NCBI GenBank assembly: GCA_963932465.1
Contig: OZ010796.1
Coordinates: forward strand, 72,977,974-73,041,973
Length of the DNA: 64,000 nt
Source: Maratus speciosus
Taxonomy: Eukaryota; Arthropoda; Arachnida; Araneae; Salticidae
Reading direction: 5' to 3'
Shown: piece by piece, positions 11,471-22,420 of the stretch
Layout: every line of letters begins with the position of its first letter
How positions within the stretch are numbered: the first letter of the stretch is position 1
Program-made: the position numbers and the translations under genes
Notes under the pieces: generated by a model
Databases searched by the model: none
Seen by the model: only the letters and a program-made list of their open reading frames with translations
Told to the model about the DNA's origin: nothing

Positions 11471-12867
11471 GCTTCAAATGGGTATGGCTTGATTGATTTC
11501 CTTAAAAAGCTTTTAATTTTGAAGTTAATTTCGTGAAGATTTCGTCTTTAACCCTTTCGGGACTAGTAATGCATATATACAGCATCAAAAGGGGCATGTG
11601 GGAATATGTTTTGGCGCCATTCATAAATAAATGTAATATTTGTATTTTTTAATTAGAGTATTTTTTGGTACTTCAAAAGTAAAGGGAAATGTTTAAAAAA
11701 AGGTGCCATACAAATAACATTTTGTGTAAGGGATGCCGTCTCGAAAGTTTAATGAGATTGTGACTGGGGTTTCAATACTTTAGTATTAGTATATGAAAAA
11801 AATATGAATTATAAATATTTTTAAGTAGATTGCCAGTTATAAAATATGAATACTATATTTTTATTCGATAACATTTTTTTTTTCTTTTTTGTGTAAAATC
11901 GATTTTTCCCCATTTTATATTTAAATTAAAATATCTTTTAAATGTGATCATTTAAAATATATTTTAAATGCGAATATTTTTTATAAACAACTTTATAAAT
12001 TCTACTTTTAAAAAAATTATGAGTACTTTTGAATGAATGAGAAAAGTAACTTATTTATTTTTTAATTCGAAAACTTTCTTACTTTTTTAATAAAATTAGA
12101 AATCTTAACTTATAGAATTTTTGGTTTTTCATTTTAAAAATAAATTTGGATTTTAGAATTAATAAAGCGCAAGGGTGCTAGGAATTTGCGTAATTTTTTC
12201 CTTTTTTTCCAGAATTCACAGATAAAATATGTTTTCTAGGAGTACGGAAATTATTTGTTAAAAAATGAGGAGTAATTTCGTGTATATTGACGAGTTTTCT
12301 GACAGTGAAGTTAAGGGTTCATTTCGAAGAATAAATTATGTTTTTATCTCATTATTACGAAACTTTCGGTTTTTTTAGGCACTAAAATACAATTTTCATT
12401 CTCGAAGAAAATGAAACACTATTCTTTGTATTTTGATATACGGCGTTTAAGTTCTGACATTGGATATTTTCCTTCTCTAACAAAGTTAGTGAAGTTCTTT
12501 TATTTCTATTACTTTTTAAAGAACATACCGCAATTAGATTTTCTTTACGAGCATACGATGAAATTTTATCTTCGGTAAAACACATGTCAATTATCCTCTT
12601 TATGTGGACACAAGTCGGTTGGGACATTTGAGATATCGTATTTTTCAGACCATTAGGCGCAATTCTTATTTTTTGGGGAAAAAGAATGAGTGATAGAAAA
12701 TAAATGGGTGCAAGAACAATGATTTTCTTAGTGATCATGGTAAGAGGGTATAAGAAATATAAAAATATATGGAGTTTGCTGCGAATTTTTATTTCGTTAA
12801 ATTTTAATAGGACAGATGATATCCTATAACTCTTCACCTTTCATGAACCTGATATCTATATCATTAA

Positions 12868-13287
12868 GACTGTTCTCAACTGATCTGCTCAACAAGCGCA
12901 AAACGTTTTGGCACATTTACAAATTCATTTTTTAACGGAAAGATATAAAATTGGAAAGCCTGCCCATGGAAGCGATTTGGAATCGAACAGCGTTTTCCAA
13001 TTTTTGATCCATCCATTACGTATTGAGTTATAAGCGATTTTGATAACGTGACAAACACGTTTTTCGCCCTTTCTCGAGTGGTTGTTCTACTTTCTCGCGA
13101 AAATTTGGTTCAAAACACCCACTTTGCCACTCTTTTCTGAAAGATCTACTACGCTTGCAAAAAAACTGAAGAAACAGCTCGATGACATAGTTTCTGAGGA
13201 ACAACACCTGCTCGTTTCATGAATTTCAGAACAAAAATAAATTAAAACCTATGTCATAAAGTTGCCCATTTGGATTTGAGAACAGCC
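12868..13287 (+). mobile_element. TTAA element, GRCTGTTCTCAA family (G), copy 1
   Basis: TTAA at 12864-12867 and 13288-13291 flanks ends GACTGTTCTCAA and TTGAGAACAGCC. The ~420-bp body has landmark blocks CAACAAGCGCAAAACGTTTT, AACGGAAAGAT, GACAAACACGTTTTTCGCCC and TCTGAAAGATCTA. These recur in copies at 28081, 32291 (inverted), 61736 and 63936. Non-coding. The TTAA target suggests piggyBac or Kolobok mobilisation. Confidence 0.85.
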
Positions 13288-13380
13288 TTAAAGGCACAGT
13301 AAGTAGTGATAATAATACATGACATACCAGTGCTTCTTGCCGATCTCGAAATTCCACGTTAACCTTACTTGAAACTTTAA

Positions 13381-13631
13381 AGCCGAGAGGTTCTGCTCTC
13401 GAAGCTGGTAGACGGGAGGTGCTGGGTTCGATCCCAATCGCGCCCGTCGGCCTAATCGTTCGGAGTTTTCGTGGTTTTCTTCTAATCTTGGCGCAAATAC
13501 CGGTTCCAAGCGCAAATACGGGTTAAGTTCCTTTAGAAAGACCCCCCACCAACGGAGGACACTACGCCCCCCCTTTAGGCCTATATCCCTCATGCTGATA
13601 ATTGGCCGTCATAAACACAACCAACCAACCG
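13381..13631 (+). mobile_element. tRNA-derived SINE, copy 2
   Basis: An 11-bp perfect TSD, TGAAACTTTAA, flanks it at 13370-13380 and 13632-13642. The head carries GCTGGTAGACGGGAGGTGCT and the B-box GGGTTCGATCCC. The body shares CCCGTCGGCCTAATCGTTC, AGAAAGACCCCCCACC and CTATATCCCTC with copy 1. It ends in GGCCGTCATAAACACAACC followed by CAACCAACC, a short repeat tail rather than poly(A). Boundaries are fixed by the TSD. Confidence 0.88.
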
Positions 13632-13642
13632 TGAAACTTTAA

Positions 13643-16113
13643 TTAGGGGTGACTCATTACCTATAATAAATATTGAAATACGGTTTTTACCAGCAGAAAA
13701 TAGACGTACGATGAGACGGAGAGAGTTTTCCAAAATTATCTCCCGACATTTTAAGAAGACGATAAAATTTTAAAATTTTGGCAAAGGAAATATTTTGACG
13801 TTTATGGTGCTTTTAAAAATATTTAAAATGCAGCATTAAAAAAAAAATAATAAAATGTTTTTATGGGAAAAATTTTTGCACGCATATTATTTCTCTTTAT
13901 TTCTAAACAGTGTTAAAAGCAAAATTATTTTCGGCCAATGTAAATCCCGCATTTCCTAAACATGATCGTTGGAGGGGCTATTCTGAAGGTTTCAGATACC
14001 ATGGCTAAAGAAACAAAAAGGGAGTCTTCTATGGTCTTCTTCTTCTGTTACTTTTTCTTTTTTTTTTCTCTTTTTTTTTTGGGGGGGGGGGACGGGGGGG
14101 TCTCTTTTAATAGCTTATAGTGTTTAAAAGATTTTTTTTTTCGAATTATTACAAAAGTTATATAAGCCGTTCAACTGAACTTTAAACTCATTTTTTTCTT
14201 TTTAAATTACAATTTTTTACTTTGCCGCATGGATGGCTCGTGAACCTCACCGATTCCCTTTGAATTTTAATACAAACGTTCAAAATTGCATTGAAGAGCT
14301 GAGTGGATGAACATGCTATGATACATTTTCTAAAAAAAATTTTTATCTTTTGGATGAAAGCGTTATGAGGTATCCTATCACATGGTGAAGCTAAAATACA
14401 ATGATTGTATTTAGTCTTGAAGATTTAAGACATTATTCATTAATATTTGATATTTTAATATTTAATAATGTCAATAATATTAATAATTTTTAATATTTGA
14501 AAATTAAATATGAATAAGTTTTTCTGAGAGAGTTTAGTACCATACCTGTTAATATTCTAAACACGTGTTATCAAACAGAAAATAAATCATTAAAATTTAC
14601 AGCAAAAACTTTCACTTCAAATTTCTTCAAATGTAATTTTTGTTACTTAACATGTTCTTCCACTTAGCTCTTCAATTGTCTATGACTGTACATAGGATTG
14701 TTTTATATTTCCATTTTCAGGCATGAAAGTGGCAAATGGGAAAAAATGTGGAATGTTTTTTCCAGCTGTATAATAAGGCTAAACTTGTATAATTTAGACG
14801 CATTTTAACAGCTATTCATACAATAAAATGAATTATAACTGTACATATGATTGATATTTTCTTTTTGTGACTTAGAAAGCATTAAAAATAAATAAATAAA
14901 TAACAATATATAAATTCATTAAATTAAAAAGTTTGTTAAAAGTATAAATCCTTCCAAATGTATCTGATGAACTTATGTAAAGTACAGAGATTAATTTTTC
15001 AAAATAAATGTATTATTTTGAATGATTTGACTGTTTAAGACTTTACTTAAAAAAAAAAAAAAATCTCTATGCTAAATATATGCACGCCAAAATGTTCTTT
15101 ACTTCAGAAATACATTTCCAAACGCGCATCACTGAAATTACCCAGAAGGGACTAATTCCTATAATAATAAAATATTCTATTCTAAAAAGAACCTTATGGA
15201 AACTTCCTTTCCTTAGTTAAAGAACTTAATTTACATGACTTTCAGATGTTTATAATAAAAGCTCGCCTTTTAATTGATAGTACAGCAATTCAGAAACAAA
15301 TTCCAAGGATCTGAGTAGACAAAATGTCTAAATATTAAGTTTTCTATACACCCCACCCCCCCCATAAGCTTCTAATATTTTCTTTGCATTTTTGCATCAA
15401 TCCAGGGAATATCCAAATTTGCTATTAAAAAGGTGGAATTCCTCCTTTTGAAAAAATCCTACGTTGCGCTATAGCCAATATGCTAAAAATTAATTGCATT
15501 TTTTGTTCTTTTTAATGTTTCACGACTGTTTGGTAAAAGTGGCAGCTGACACTGCATTTTCAGCCCAACAATTTACGTTATTGTTAAAAGTCAGAAAAAT
15601 TCCTTAAGTATGTTCTTTTTGTTTGACGTTGAAACGGGTGCCCCCTTTTAATCGGCATTCATATATTCTTTAGCAAGAAGGTTGTTTTCCTAATTTATCT
15701 GCCAAAAAGCAGCTGTATCTATTTTTTAACATCTCAATTAAAACTGAATAAACAATCGACAATGTCATAGTTAAATGTCAAGGTTTGTGCAAGAATTGTT
15801 TAGAACTGTAATAAAGGAGCTACTTCATGCGTGGAAACTGCATTTAACGTAACTCGCGGAACATCCGTTCAAAAAATGTGATATGAATCATCCAGAACAC
15901 TGTTACAAATTTGTTCACTGAAATAGGTGGCTTTATTACAAGGATTTTGCATTGTGATGAATGTGCGAAATCGACCCAATTTGTAAAATAGATAATGCTC
16001 ATTTCCCACGGGCCAGGGGTGATTATGAGTTAAAAAAATTTCTGAAATTTACAGCAAATTTCCTGAAAAGTTATAGCAGAGCTGGGGTATCCAACTCCAG
16101 TCACCAACTATGC
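13643..16113. other. AT-rich stretch without recognised genes
   Basis: Contains a T-rich then G-run tract at about 14050-14100, several A and T homopolymers, AATATT-rich sequence at 14430-14510 and TAAA repeats near 14885. No domain, RNA gene or bounded element was identified. Confidence 0.45.
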
Positions 16114-16114
16114 A

Positions 16115-16450
16115 TTTTTTCCGTGGTCCTTTGACGAACTTTGCGTTTTTTCGCGATCTTTTGACGAAATTTGTTGTTTTTGCGATCTTTTGACGAATAT
16201 TGCGGTTTTTTCGCGATCTTTTGATGAAATTTGATGTTTTTTCGCGATCTTTTGAGGAAATTTCAGGTTTTTTCGCTATCTTTTGACGAAATTTGAGGGG
16301 GTTTTCGCGATTCCTGGACGAAATTTGCGTTTTTTTGCGATTCTTGAACAAATTTTGCGTTTTTCCGCTATTCTTTGACGAAATTGGCTATTTTTCTGCA
16401 AACGATTGATAAAATTAATGTTTTTCGGTGTTCATTTGTCGAAATTCGCG
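16115..16450. repeat. Minisatellite, ~30-31-bp unit, about 11 copies
   Basis: The consensus is close to TTTTTTCGCGATCTTTTGAC followed by GAAATTTGCG. Units drift toward the right, where the array fades near TTCGCGATATTTTTATG. On the minus strand the array opens a ~100-residue, Lys/Arg-rich repetitive frame. This is a by-product of a repeat whose length is near a multiple of three, not evidence of a gene. Confidence 0.88.
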
Positions 16451-17039
16451 ATATTTTTATGTCCGAATTTTCGGATTGATGACCGATTTTTTAAAATTTT
16501 CGGAAATGAATGCCTTAAATTTTCGGAAAATTTGGAATAGAATCACCTGTACCACGGGCGTACGTGAACAGGATCTGCATTAGCGGGCTGTATGAAATTA
16601 TAGCTTACATTTTTAATGAAACATAATGAAATAAAGACATTTAATTCAAAACTATGATGCATATGAAATGGCAGTAAGTTCACATTCACAAGTAGCTTTT
16701 ATATTTTCTTAGTATCTCTTATATTCTTAATTTTTTCAAAGATTTAAAGTGTATGCATGGCCTTCCCCTGCATCTTCTTACGTACGCTTACCTACTCTCT
16801 CCCTTACCCTAGCCGTGCGTCCTAACCGTGTTTTCCGTCACGTAACGTTTGGAATCAAAGGCTTATTTTACACAAAATCGATATTAAAACTAATTTTTTT
16901 TATGTAAATAAGATAAATAAACATGTAAGGTTATCAAATAAAAATTCCTATACAAATACATTTAATAGCTAATATTTTATAAATTGTTAAACATGAATAG
17001 AAAATTCCGCAGGACGCTTTACGGGTTGGTGCCTGACTA

Positions 17040-18361
17040 AGGTAAAGTTACCCAGTAGTTGACACCTTAAGAAATTTTTCGGCGTTCGTCGCCTTTGGTT
17101 CGTGCAGTTTTCAATTAAGGGAAACAGTTTGATCATTACTAGGGGGTTTGAACATTTTTCCACAAAATCATAACGTTTAATGTCCCGAAATGCATTTTGT
17201 AAAAATTACTAGGGGATATGAAAACATGATTTTTGTCTAGAAGTTGACACCATCGTGAACGTGAGAGTTTAGTAGTTGACACCTTCGTGAACTAGTAATT
17301 GACACTGACTGCAGTGGGGCCTAAATTAATAATAATAAATACTCTTTATTATTATATTACTATATTAATTGCCCCATATGAAGACATAATGATAAGAACC
17401 GTTAATTAGCAAAATTTTTTATAGAAATCAGAAGTTTTAATGAAAATAAAAAAAGCCCCATAGATCTGAAATTATAACATAAAACCACTTACTTAATTAA
17501 TCTCAAATAACAAAAATGAAAGATCGAGTGCAAAATCAAGCGCTAACGGCCGATATTTTACCTTTTCATTGGGGTTTTTCCCTCAACTTTGTATTTCAGA
17601 GTTATTCTAGGCACGTTAAACTTTTTAGCCGCTGTTTTGTACCCAGCTTTGTTGACTTTAACGTATTCTACGGCAGCTCTTATGCTCTCTTCCGTGTAAT
17701 TCCTAAAATTTCCCTTCGTAGGTGGCATCTAAAAAAATAAATAATTAATTTTAGTAGTTGACACTCCCTAATTTCAATAATTGACACCCTGTGTCATCTA
17801 TTGGTTTAAATGCATTTTAGTTTTTCAAAGGTCAGTCATGAATTTATCTGGTAGATTCCAGCTTATTTTCATTGCACTGAATTAGATTAACAAAACCCCA
17901 ACATGAGCGAGTAGTTGACACTGGGTGTCAACTTTTGAAAATCTGTTTCTTTTCATATTCAATAGTTGACACTTACACTCACTCCCGCTATTTTGCACAA
18001 AATGCATCAATTTTATTCCAATACAATTCTTGGACATCGAAACAATCAATATCAATCAAAACATAACCAGAAATTAAGATAAATTACGGGTTTTATTACT
18101 TACTGTAACGTGAATCCTTATCACTTTTCTTAAGATAAATTCGAAAAATTCAACTTTGCACACATGCTTCTTTGTTGTCTTCCGCCATATTGGAATTGGG
18201 CTCGACTGTTTATAGTTTTAGTTCTCAGTTTTGCCGCAAGGTGATAGATTTTAAAAATTCTGTGTCTCTCATGTTCCTACCTGTGACGTTTTCTTGTTAC
18301 ACTACTGTTTCTACAAAAGTGTCAACTATTGGTCCAGTGCCAACTACTGGGTACTTTACCT
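17040..18361 (-). mobile_element. pogo-like element with Psq-domain remnant and subterminal repeats
   Basis: TA at 17038-17039 and 18362-18363 flanks inverted ends AGGTAAAGTTACCCAGTAGT and the inverse of AGGTAAAGTACCCAGTAGTT. Inside, the motif AGTAGTTGACAC or a close variant occurs at least ten times in both orientations (about 17055, 17240, 17271, 17293, 17753, 17778, 17911, 17928, 17962, 18320, 18337). The minus strand encodes a short helix-turn-helix protein (17558-17728). TA target plus a Psq domain points to the pogo branch of Tc1/mariner. At 1.3 kb with no DDE domain it is an internally deleted copy. Confidence 0.8.
17558..17728 (-). CDS. Psq-type helix-turn-helix fragment of a pogo-like transposase
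   Basis: This is a 56-residue frame starting MPPTKGNFRNYTEESIRAAV. Residues ~10-50 match the Psq/pogo-type DNA-binding helix-turn-helix: an aromatic-TEE-xxRAAVEYV first helix, an AAKKFNVPRITL recognition region and a basic end (KYKVEGK). Such domains open transposases of the pogo group and bind the element's own termini. The DDE catalytic domain is absent. The frame stops after KTPMKR at AAAAGGTAAAAT, which could also be a splice donor (AG/GTAAAA), so it may be the first exon of a longer ancestral gene. It sits inside the TA-flanked element at 17040-18361. Likely non-functional as a transposase, possibly still a DNA-binding peptide. Confidence 0.65.
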   Translation of the reverse strand: MPPTKGNFRNYTEESIRAAVEYVKVNKAGYKTAAKKFNVPRITLKYKVEGKTPMKR

Positions 18362-18363
18362 TA

Positions 18364-19342
18364 CCTTCGGAAGGGATTTTTTTTAATATTTGAAAAATTG
18401 CCTACTGATGTGCATTATATTATAGAATATAGCTAAAAATTGTGAATGACATGTAAAAATATTTATATTTTTTAAATATTTTGATTCCAAAGCTCAAAAC
18501 ATGCATAAAAATTGCTATAAAATGGCACTTTTGCAAAACATCAAAACTCAAATTTCAATGAAGATATTTTTATTCTGTAAAATTCATTATGATCAATGAA
18601 ACTTTCTTGAGGTACTAAACCATTTTTACAACTATAACTATGTTATTAATAAAATATAGAAGTTAGCGTTTTTGCACACAGAAAAATCAAGAAAATATAT
18701 GACAATTCATAACTTGTATCAACTAAAATAGGAAAAAATAACTAACTGTAATCATAATAGAGGCACATTACCTAAATAAACTCCTTTAGAGTATTTTTGC
18801 AAAGTTTCATAATGTTACATTTATTATTTTTCGAATTATGCTGTTTTGCGATAAAGCAAAATGTTAAAAATCTCATTTTGAGAAAAGCAGAAGAAAATGT
18901 AATTAAAACTAAATTTTACCTATTACATGAAAAATCTAATTTAATAAAGCTCCTGATTTATAAAGTTCACCATCTATGTTATTTACACAAGTTATTCTTT
19001 TTGTCTTGGTGGTTTTTAAAAATTTTCTTTGCTTATGTGCAAATATTTACAGTCACTTCAGTAGGGGAGGGCTAATTTTAGTTTAAAAAACTTGCGACAG
19101 ACTAAATATTAAAATGCCTGTAACTCAAGTTCGAAGCAAGATGGAAACAAAATTCAAAATGATTTAGAAAGCTAAAGTGTCAAGTTTTAATATTAAACCA
19201 AACGCAGAAAATCTGATTTTTGACCGAAAATTGCATTTTAAAGGTAGGCAGGCACCTTAAGTACCCCTAATAATAAAAGTTTGCTTAATTCTGTTTGCAC
19301 CACTGGCGTTTTCTTTTACGTTAAACATATATGAAATTTACT
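18364..19342. other. AT-rich stretch, nothing recognised
   Basis: No repeat boundary or coding signal seen. Confidence 0.45.
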
Positions 19343-19346
19343 TTAA

Positions 19347-19856
19347 CCCTTCACTGCACGACGTGCCACATCTGGCACATACCTAAAAACACTGTAATTC
19401 TTATTATGTGCCATGAATCTGGCCAATATGATTTCTATCCCTGATCAAGACTTTGGAGTCCAAAGAATGGAATAGCACTTATTTAGTCCATGTCAGATGG
19501 CTGCATTTGACAAAAAATTAGAATTCGTTCTTCGACAACAAAAAAAACTTCGATCAAGCTATTAGGGTAAAATTTACTTACATCATTTTTACTGAATACT
19601 TAAAAATATTAATATAAAAAAGTTGCAGAGGGTTAAGCACATAAAATTAATTAATTTAAGCTCATTTAGTTGTAAAATATAGCAATACAATATTTTAAAA
19701 CCCTAATTGTGTACATAGGGTACACGCTATAAAGTATCAAATTTTAGCTGAAAATTTGAAATTTATTTTTTTTTACTATTTTTTCCATTATTAGACCGAT
19801 GTATAGATTTCAAATAATTTTTTTCATAAAAATAGAAAAAATCGTGCAGTGAAAGG
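19347..19856. mobile_element. TTAA element, CCCTTCACTGCACGA ends
   Basis: TTAA at 19343-19346 and 19857-19860 flanks CCCTTCACTGCACGA and the inverse of CCTTTCACTGCACGA. The 510-bp interior is AT-rich and non-coding. The CCCTT-type start next to TTAA resembles piggyBac-type ends. Single copy in the window. Confidence 0.82.
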
Positions 19857-19860
19857 TTAA

Positions 19861-21476
19861 ACAAATCTCAAATGAATCACGTGTGATAAAACACAAAAAA
19901 TATCAGAAAGTTGTAACATCTGTTAAATCCTCTTTTAATACGATATTTTCCAAGCATCTCCAAAAACTCTTCCTTAGCTTATTGTAATATGAATATGAAT
20001 TGAATAGTGCGCAAAATAATTACATTTGTTAGATTTCAGACAGTGGCATATTAATTAAACTTCAGTAAATCTATTTGGGTAGCTACTATTAAAATTATTA
20101 ACGTAATTTTTTTTTCTCTCTCTCTCAAAAAACATCGGACGCGAAAGGATTAAAACAAAACACGCCCATATTAAATTAATAATTTATTATAATCTGTATT
20201 ACATATGCGTTTTATAAACCTCATCAAAATTATTGTTACACTATCTGACCCGTCCGGCGTTTCCCCGGGCCCGTGATAATAACATTAAATGAACCTCAAA
20301 CTTGTATGATTTTATATCTTTAACTCAATTTTGTCCGAATTCATTTTTTCAAGGAAAAAATCGCAAAAAATATTGAATTCAATGTATATGCTATTTCTAT
20401 TTTATTTTTTGCGTAATTTAACTTTTGGAGTCTATGCGTACCGAAAGCGAGCGAAACCGTGACGAAATACTCAGGTTTTTACAGATTTCGTCATTTTATT
20501 TCGTAAAAATTATTTCTACTGGTCCAAACGTTTCAATTTTTTTGTAGGTGATAGAAATCTGGTCTATTGAAACGCTCTAAAAAGATTGTGATAAAATATG
20601 GACGTTTAATTACTTTTAGCATCGAAAAATATCGTCTCTGTGAGGCGCGAAGTGACCTGCGTTCGCCGGTGTATTTGACAGTGTTAAAATTCATATTTTT
20701 AAAAACAGATTGCACCATCGATAAGAAGAAGCTTGAAGCTTTAAGAACATATTTTTGGTTTGTCGATACCTCTAAAATTGCGCCCTGGAGGGGCGTTGTC
20801 ATAAGAGGGGAAAGGTTTTTCGGAAAAAGACCCTTTTTGAAAAAAAATATTTCAAAGGGTTAACTACGATATATTTTTTAAATTGGTTGCGGCCTTTGAG
20901 ACGTAATAGTACCATCTTTCAGAATATGTCTTCCGTTTTAACTTTACTAAGAGGTTTGGCCGGTGGAAGTTAATAAATAATGACAAAATGGGCCCCAAAA
21001 TTCTTTCTTTTCGATCTTCATTTCCTCCCGATACGTAAATAGGGCATCTGCTCATGCGTGAGCGCTTTTTTCATCTATAAAGGACAGAGATGAATTTTTA
21101 ATGCGAGTTCTTTGTATTTTTAATTAATAACTCAGTTAATTATTAAAAATTTTTAATTTTGTGTCTCAGGTGCACCAGCCTTGTATTAAACTCACACAAA
21201 TGTTCAGCCTTGTGCACGTGGTAGATTTTCTTAGCCATCGTACACACACGGAGCGAAACTTTTTTTATTAGTATAGATTACGCGTGTCAGCACCAAAATT
21301 ATCCCTCTAAAAATAATGTTTGATCCTTTTAAATTTCAGACCGCTAAATCGAAATATAGCCATGAAATTACTCTATCACGTACCAATTTGTAGGAGGGGT
21401 GGCTCGTTTTTTAAATTGAGGTAATTTATGTTTTACTAAAACATAAGTGGTAATTGTGTAAACAAAAAAATATATA
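19861..21476. other. Unassigned stretch with short overlapping open frames
   Basis: Between 20533 and 20863 both strands are open for 89-98 codons, over a segment of near-average base composition (GCGAAGTGACCTGCGTTCGC). Neither protein shows a domain I recognise and there is no support for expression. The GC-rich CCGTCCGGCGTTTCCCCGGG lies at about 20250. The rest is AT-rich. Confidence 0.35.
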
Positions 21477-21478
21477 TA

Positions 21479-22303
21479 CAGTGAAACCTCTCTGTAAGGG
21501 CCACCTGCCGTTCCTCTGAAAATTGGCCCTTATGAGGGGTGGCCCTTGAATAGGGGTGACCAAATTTTTCATTTCTCTTTCTTTTTATCCCGCGATTTTA
21601 AAAATCTCCATATTCTTTCAGTAAGTTCTTTTTGTTTTTAATAAGATTGTTTGTTTGATTCTTGCTGCAATTAAACTGTGAAGCCAATTTTCTTGCAGAT
21701 TTTCCTGGATCAGGACAACTAAAAACTTTGATTTTGCCATTCAAATCCAAACGTACTCTTTGGCTTGATTTAGGTGCCATAATTTTAATTTTTATATAAG
21801 CCTGAGCATAAAATTTCTAGTGTGCAAATTGTGCTTCAATATGCATTCAAAATTTTAGTAAATGTGGAATCAGTTTTTCTAGATAACCTGTTATCTTTTG
21901 TGTGCCCACAACAAAGGATCAAATTTTCCCTTCAACGTCCAACCCAACCCCTACAGGTTGAAAGGTCAAACAAAGTGTGAGGAACACCTGTTTGTCCCAC
22001 TTGTGGAAAAGTTTGTGATCCTTCATTGTGTTACTAAAACCCTTCCCATTTCCTCCTGCATTCTTTCTTGCAAGTACAGTTGTTTGCTGAACCCTTATCT
22101 TTTGGTTCAGGAATTCAACACACCTGTTTAGGATTTAAGGCACATGTGAAAAAAAAAAAAAGGCCTTTGTGAGGGGTAGGTGCGGCCCCTAGTAGGAGAA
22201 AATTTAACATTATATCTGTGGGGAAAATTTTTGTTCCTAAAAATATTGGCCCTTAATAGAGGTGGCCCTTGAATAGGGGTGGCATTTAAAAGAAGTTTCA
22301 CTG
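21479..22303 (-). mobile_element. Tigger-like element, internally deleted
   Basis: TA at 21477-21478 and 22304-22305 flanks ends CAGTGAAACCTCTCTG and TTTCACTG. Next to both ends are related GGCCCTT..GAGGGGTGGCCCTTG and CCCTTAATAGAGGTGGCCCTTG blocks with TTGAATAGGGGTG. CAGTGAAACCTC-type termini and the TA target are typical of Tigger/pogo elements. The minus strand retains the transposase N-terminus (21598-21780). At 825 bp it lacks the catalytic domain. Confidence 0.8.
21598..21780 (-). CDS. CENP-B-type N-terminal helix-turn-helix of a Tigger-like transposase
   Basis: This 60-residue frame starts MAPKSSQRVRLDLNGKIKVF. Residues ~8-55 follow the CENP-B N-terminal pattern: a basic start, xLDLNGKIKVF, then GKSARKLASQFNCSKNQTNN as the helix-turn-helix, ending with xxKNKKNLLKEY. 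In Tigger/pogo transposases this segment is the first of two DNA-binding modules and precedes a second helix-turn-helix and a DDE domain. Here it ends after EYGDF and nothing further is encoded. It lies just inside one TIR of the TA-flanked element, the expected place for the start of the gene. A relic. Confidence 0.7.
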   Translation of the reverse strand: MAPKSSQRVRLDLNGKIKVFSCPDPGKSARKLASQFNCSKNQTNNLIKNKKNLLKEYGDF

Positions 22304-22420
22304 TATGTTAATATGTAAATAACCTATAAACAAATGTAAATAAACGTTAGCGAAGATGCAGTGGCAAAATATATTGAAATATGTTAGCGGAAAGGAAAGA
22401 GGGTTAGAAACAAAAAACAA

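Larger units (their letters stand above)
10976..12307. mobile_element. tRNA-bearing TIR element with CACTS ends, copy 3, split by a SINE
   Basis: It begins CACTCTCAGAAATAC and ends TTTTCTGACAGTG, flanked by AA on both sides (2-bp duplication). The left 200 bp and right 150 bp match the copies at 1474 and 58856. It carries its own tRNA-like block (11128-11198) in the same relative place. A SINE at 11245-11470 interrupts it. The other two copies read straight through the equivalent point (CTTC.AATGGGGG), so they are empty-site references. Confidence 0.75.

Noticed and set aside
12382..12837. 151-codon minus frame, the longest in the window
   Set aside because: Composition is typical of AT-rich noncoding DNA (Ile, Lys, Ser, Phe); no domain pattern recognised. 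It may be chance; codon statistics and RNA-seq would decide.
16049..16351. 100-residue Lys/Arg-rich frame on the minus strand
   Set aside because: It reads through a 30-31-bp minisatellite; the repetitive protein is a by-product of the repeat.
20533..20863. Overlapping 89- and 98-codon frames on both strands
   Set aside because: No recognisable domain, and overlap on opposite strands suggests chance openness; kept only as a note in the stretch entry.
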